Shown here one piece after another: positions 7,261 through 8,600 of a stretch of DNA of 8,600 nucleotides (position 1 is its first letter; every line of letters begins with the position of its first letter). A program made the position numbers and the translations under genes. The notes under the pieces were generated by a model that was not told where the DNA came from, did not search any database, and saw only the letters and a program-made list of their open reading frames with translations. This DNA is from UBA2040 sp047637535. GTDB lineage: Bacteria > Bacteroidota > Bacteroidia > Flavobacteriales_D > Crocinitomicaceae. The stretch is taken from assembly GCA_047637535.1 (NCBI GenBank), contig JBLIKY010000096.1:1-8600 (forward strand), given 5' to 3'.

Positions 7261-7329
7261 TCGGCTAAAGTATAGACTTTGTACCCTTTGTTTAAGGGAA
7301 GCACTGTGGAGTTATCAAAAAAGAATAGG

Positions 7330-8600
7330 TTAATAACTCGAAAAATGATCTTGAAGAATTTTTGCCTTGGCAATTCCAATGACCTCTACTATTGCTTCGT
7401 TTTTGGCCGTTTTGATGTTCTTTACAGACTTAAAGTGCTTAATTAACGCCTCTTGGGTCTTTGGCCCGAGACCTTTAATGTCAAGTAACTCGGAGTTTAA
7501 TGCCGATTTTGAACGTCTATTTCTGTGATGAGTTATTCCAAATCGATGTGCCTCGTTACGCATGTGTTGTATGACCTTTAAACTCTCCGATCGTTTATCC
7601 AAATAAATAGGATATTGATCACCGGGGAAGAATATTTCTTCTAACCTTTTTGCGATTCCAACTACGACGATTTGGCCTCGAATGTCGAGTTTATCAATGG
7701 CTTTCATGGTGGCTGAAAGCTGCCCTTTTCCTCCATCAACAACCAACAACTGAGGCAAAGATTGTTTCTCCTCAATTAATCGCTTGTACCTGCGATAAAC
7801 GGCTTCTTCCATAGAGGCAAAATCATCAGGACCTTCGACTGTTTTGATATTAAAATGTCGATAATCTTTTTTACTCGGCTTGCCATCTCTAAAAACTACA
7901 CAAGCTGAGACGGGATGAGTACCTTGTATATTGCTGTTGTCAAAACATTCAATGTGATTGGGCAATTTTGGGGTTCTAAAGTCGCTTTGTATTTGATTCA
8001 GGATTCTGTCCGTATGTTTTTGAGGCGAGACGATCTTTTCTTGCTTCATTTTCTCTATTCTGAAATAGGTCGCGTTGCGCTGCGATAATTCAACCAGCTT
8101 TTTTCTGTCTCCGCGCTGAGGCGACTTAATATTCAACTCCGGAAGGCTAAAGGCTATCGATTCTTGAGTAAGTACATCCTTTGATTGACTTGAAAACTTT
8201 TCTCTCATTTCAAGAAGAACGTAAGCTATTATGTCCTCTGGTTTTTCATCCAATTTCTTTTTAACTTCAACGGTATATCCGTGGATGATGGCTCCATTTT
8301 TTACCATGAGGTAGTTGACGTAGGCAGAACTCTCGTCTTCCACCAAAGAGATGACATCACATTGCTGAATGGTAGGTGAAACAACGGTGGATTTAGATTG
8401 ATAGTTTTCAAGTAAATGCAATTGCTCTTTTACTTTTTGAGCTTCTTCGTATTTGTAGTCCTCAGCAAAACTGTTCATTTTAAGCTTGAGTTCTTTAATG
8501 ACTTCTTTAAAGTTTCCGTTTAATAGGTTTTCGATTTGTTTGATGTAGTCGTTGTAGACCTCTTCTTTTTCTTCGTCAACACACGGACCTTTGCAATTGC
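7330..8600 (-). CDS. uvrC: UvrC, excinuclease ABC subunit C (C-terminal 422 codons, cut by window edge)
   Basis: UvrC makes both incisions around bulky DNA lesions in the UvrABC nucleotide-excision-repair complex. The frame stays open to the edge, well upstream of the ATG at 8476-8478, so that ATG is internal. Roughly 180 N-terminal residues, including the GIY-YIG 3'-incision nuclease, lie outside. Numbering the visible fragment from the edge: CKGPC at 2-6 (the last two cysteines of the conserved UvrC cysteine cluster), a UVR domain for UvrB binding at about 31-66 (EDYKYEEAQKVKEQL), the RNase H-like 5'-incision domain with IECFDNSN (catalytic Asp 220), GPDDFASMEE, VDGGKGQLSA (Asp 288) and NEAHRFGITHHR (catalytic-region His), and two helix-hairpin-helix motifs at the C-terminus (LLDIKGLGPKTQEALI and the segment ending GIAKAKILQDHF). 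All expected motifs are intact. The amidase gene lies 69 bases downstream on the same strand. Confidence 0.97.
   Translation of the reverse strand, partial: NCKGPCVDEEKEEVYNDYIKQIENLLNGNFKEVIKELKLKMNSFAEDYKYEEAQKVKEQLHLLENYQSKSTVVSPTIQQCDVISLVEDESSAYVNYLMVKNGAIIHGYTVEVKKKLDEKPEDIIAYVLLEMREKFSSQSKDVLTQESIAFSLPELNIKSPQRGDRKKLVELSQRNATYFRIEKMKQEKIVSPQKHTDRILNQIQSDFRTPKLPNHIECFDNSNIQGTHPVSACVVFRDGKPSKKDYRHFNIKTVEGPDDFASMEEAVYRRYKRLIEEKQSLPQLLVVDGGKGQLSATMKAIDKLDIRGQIVVVGIAKRLEEIFFPGDQYPIYLDKRSESLKVIQHMRNEAHRFGITHHRNRRSKSALNSELLDIKGLGPKTQEALIKHFKSVKNIKTAKNEAIVEVIGIAKAKILQDHFSSY

Noticed and set aside
7284..7298. CCCTT/AAGGG hairpin between uvrC and the amidase gene
   Set aside because: The stem is only five base pairs with a five-base loop and no following U-tract, so it is not a credible terminator. 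Co-transcription is as likely.
7330..8478. UvrC starting at the ATG at 8476-8478
   Set aside because: The frame continues to the window edge and encodes the conserved CKGPC motif and the start of the UVR region upstream of this ATG. The gene is cut by the edge, not short.
1..8600. Mobile element, CRISPR, phage, toxin-antitoxin or defence system
   Set aside because: I saw no transposase, integrase, direct-repeat array, terminal inverted repeats, tRNA-linked attachment site or defence-associated domain. Gene content and coding style are uniform across the window.

Overview
The window is an ordinary chromosomal segment of a Bacteroidota bacterium, most likely a flavobacterium-like lineage. Evidence for this: the DNA is AT-rich; most starts lack a Shine-Dalgarno sequence and sit in A/T-rich leaders; there is one match to the Bacteroidota -7 promoter consensus (TAnnTTTG); the signal peptidase II carries a long insertion between its catalytic aspartates; the TraR/DksA-type regulator has a degenerate zinc finger; and a large periplasmic TPR protein is paired with a TonB-receptor-like beta-barrel. 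The genus cannot be read from this sequence.

Layout: bases 1-269 hold the 5' part of ftsE on the minus strand, cut by the window edge. A 155-base divergent intergenic region (270-424) separates it from a plus-strand pair: a 1020-residue secreted TPR solenoid (425-3487) and, one base later, a 565-residue predicted outer-membrane beta-barrel (3489-5186). This pair converges, with a 9-base gap, on a minus-strand series. Read in transcription order from the right edge, that series is uvrC (C-terminal 422 codons, cut by the edge), an Amidase_3-SPOR cell-wall amidase, a TraR/DksA-family regulator and lspA. The last two overlap by 17 bases. The best promoter candidate lies between the amidase gene and the regulator gene, so dksA-like/lspA is probably its own transcription unit.

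Much of the content concerns the cell envelope: FtsE (divisome ABC transporter and regulator of cell-wall hydrolysis), an N-acetylmuramoyl-L-alanine amidase with a septal-peptidoglycan-binding SPOR domain, LspA (lipoprotein maturation), and the uncharacterised TPR/beta-barrel pair. UvrC (nucleotide excision repair) and the TraR/DksA-like protein (RNA polymerase secondary-channel regulator) are the non-envelope members. A direct functional link between these units is inference only.

I found no tRNA or rRNA gene, CRISPR array, insertion sequence, integrase, phage gene or defence system. The least understood part is the TPR/beta-barrel gene pair. The rest is housekeeping, with a few lineage-specific structural variations.
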